From positions 248,001-312,000 of the forward strand of contig NZ_PQVF01000003.1 in assembly GCF_002920915.1 (NCBI RefSeq): a DNA stretch of 64,000 nucleotides. Reading direction: 5' to 3'. Both the position numbers and the translations under genes were made by a program. Shown piece by piece: positions 63,932 to 64,000 of the stretch. The DNA is from Solitalea longa (GTDB taxonomy: Bacteria > Bacteroidota > Bacteroidia > Sphingobacteriales > Sphingobacteriaceae). Position 1 is the first letter of the stretch. Each line of letters begins with the position of its first letter. Under the pieces are notes generated by a model. That model saw nothing but the letters and a program-made list of their open reading frames with translations. It ran no database searches and had not been told where the DNA came from.

Positions 63932-64000
63932 GTGTTAGCAGGTCAAGATTTTTATTAACATGTTATTAACAAAAAAAAGGGGATAACTTTTATTAAAATC

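Overview
The window reads as a chromosome segment of a Bacteroidota bacterium, most likely a sphingobacterial or related environmental lineage. Evidence is a SusC/SusD pair, a type IX secretion substrate of the gliding-motility C-terminal (type B) class next to a PorP/SprF protein, TlpA-like thioredoxins with DUF4369-type N-termini, few Shine-Dalgarno sequences, and the intergenic CTTCGACTGCGCTCAGGCTG repeat family. The genus assignment is inference.

Layout. 1-6.8 kb: end of a glycan-use locus (SusC, SusD, an active-looking GH18 lipoprotein and a second GH18 lipoprotein that has lost its catalytic acid). 7-12.4 kb: an orphan ECF sigma factor, then pyruvate formate-lyase, its activase and an oxalate/formate-type MFS carrier; two genes of this fermentative block carry similar FNR/CRP-like palindromes about 60 bp before their starts. 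12.5-17.3 kb: a translesion-synthesis cassette (small XRE repressor plus partner, divergent from dinB-dnaE), with two matching 19-bp operators between the divergent genes. 17.3-26.1 kb: repeat DNA, a LacI-family regulator, a candidate small RNA, an M16 protease, a nuclease/phosphatase, a K+ channel, a Gre-like protein and a hydrolase-acyltransferase pair.

26.1-40.7 kb is the most unusual part: an integron-like array of small, AT-rich, all-plus-strand genes, mostly unknown lipoproteins or membrane proteins. Each is separated from the next by an attC-like palindrome with GTTRRRY/RYYYAAC-type core boxes. The first bases of a cassette are complementary to the R'' box at its own end, as expected for circularising gene cassettes. 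Three blocks of cassettes are separated by ordinary host-type genes (a beta-helix protein; AraC/cytochrome c/membrane protein). Each block begins at a hairpin head site that shares the motif ATATGAAATATA. Two of these head sites lie in a 161-bp direct repeat that also duplicates the 3' end of the acyltransferase gene. No integrase gene is present in the window.

40.7-64 kb: a DcaP-like porin, a methyltransferase and an epimerase; a 0.9-kb block of tandem and minisatellite repeats; sbcCD; two tandem TlpA-like thioredoxins; a GT-C glycosyltransferase; a BtuF-like protein without a signal peptide; tRNA-Leu(UAG) with a decayed copy; tig-clpP-clpX; and a type IX secreted protein followed by a PorP/SprF protein that carries a very long Lys/Glu/Ala-rich repeat tail.
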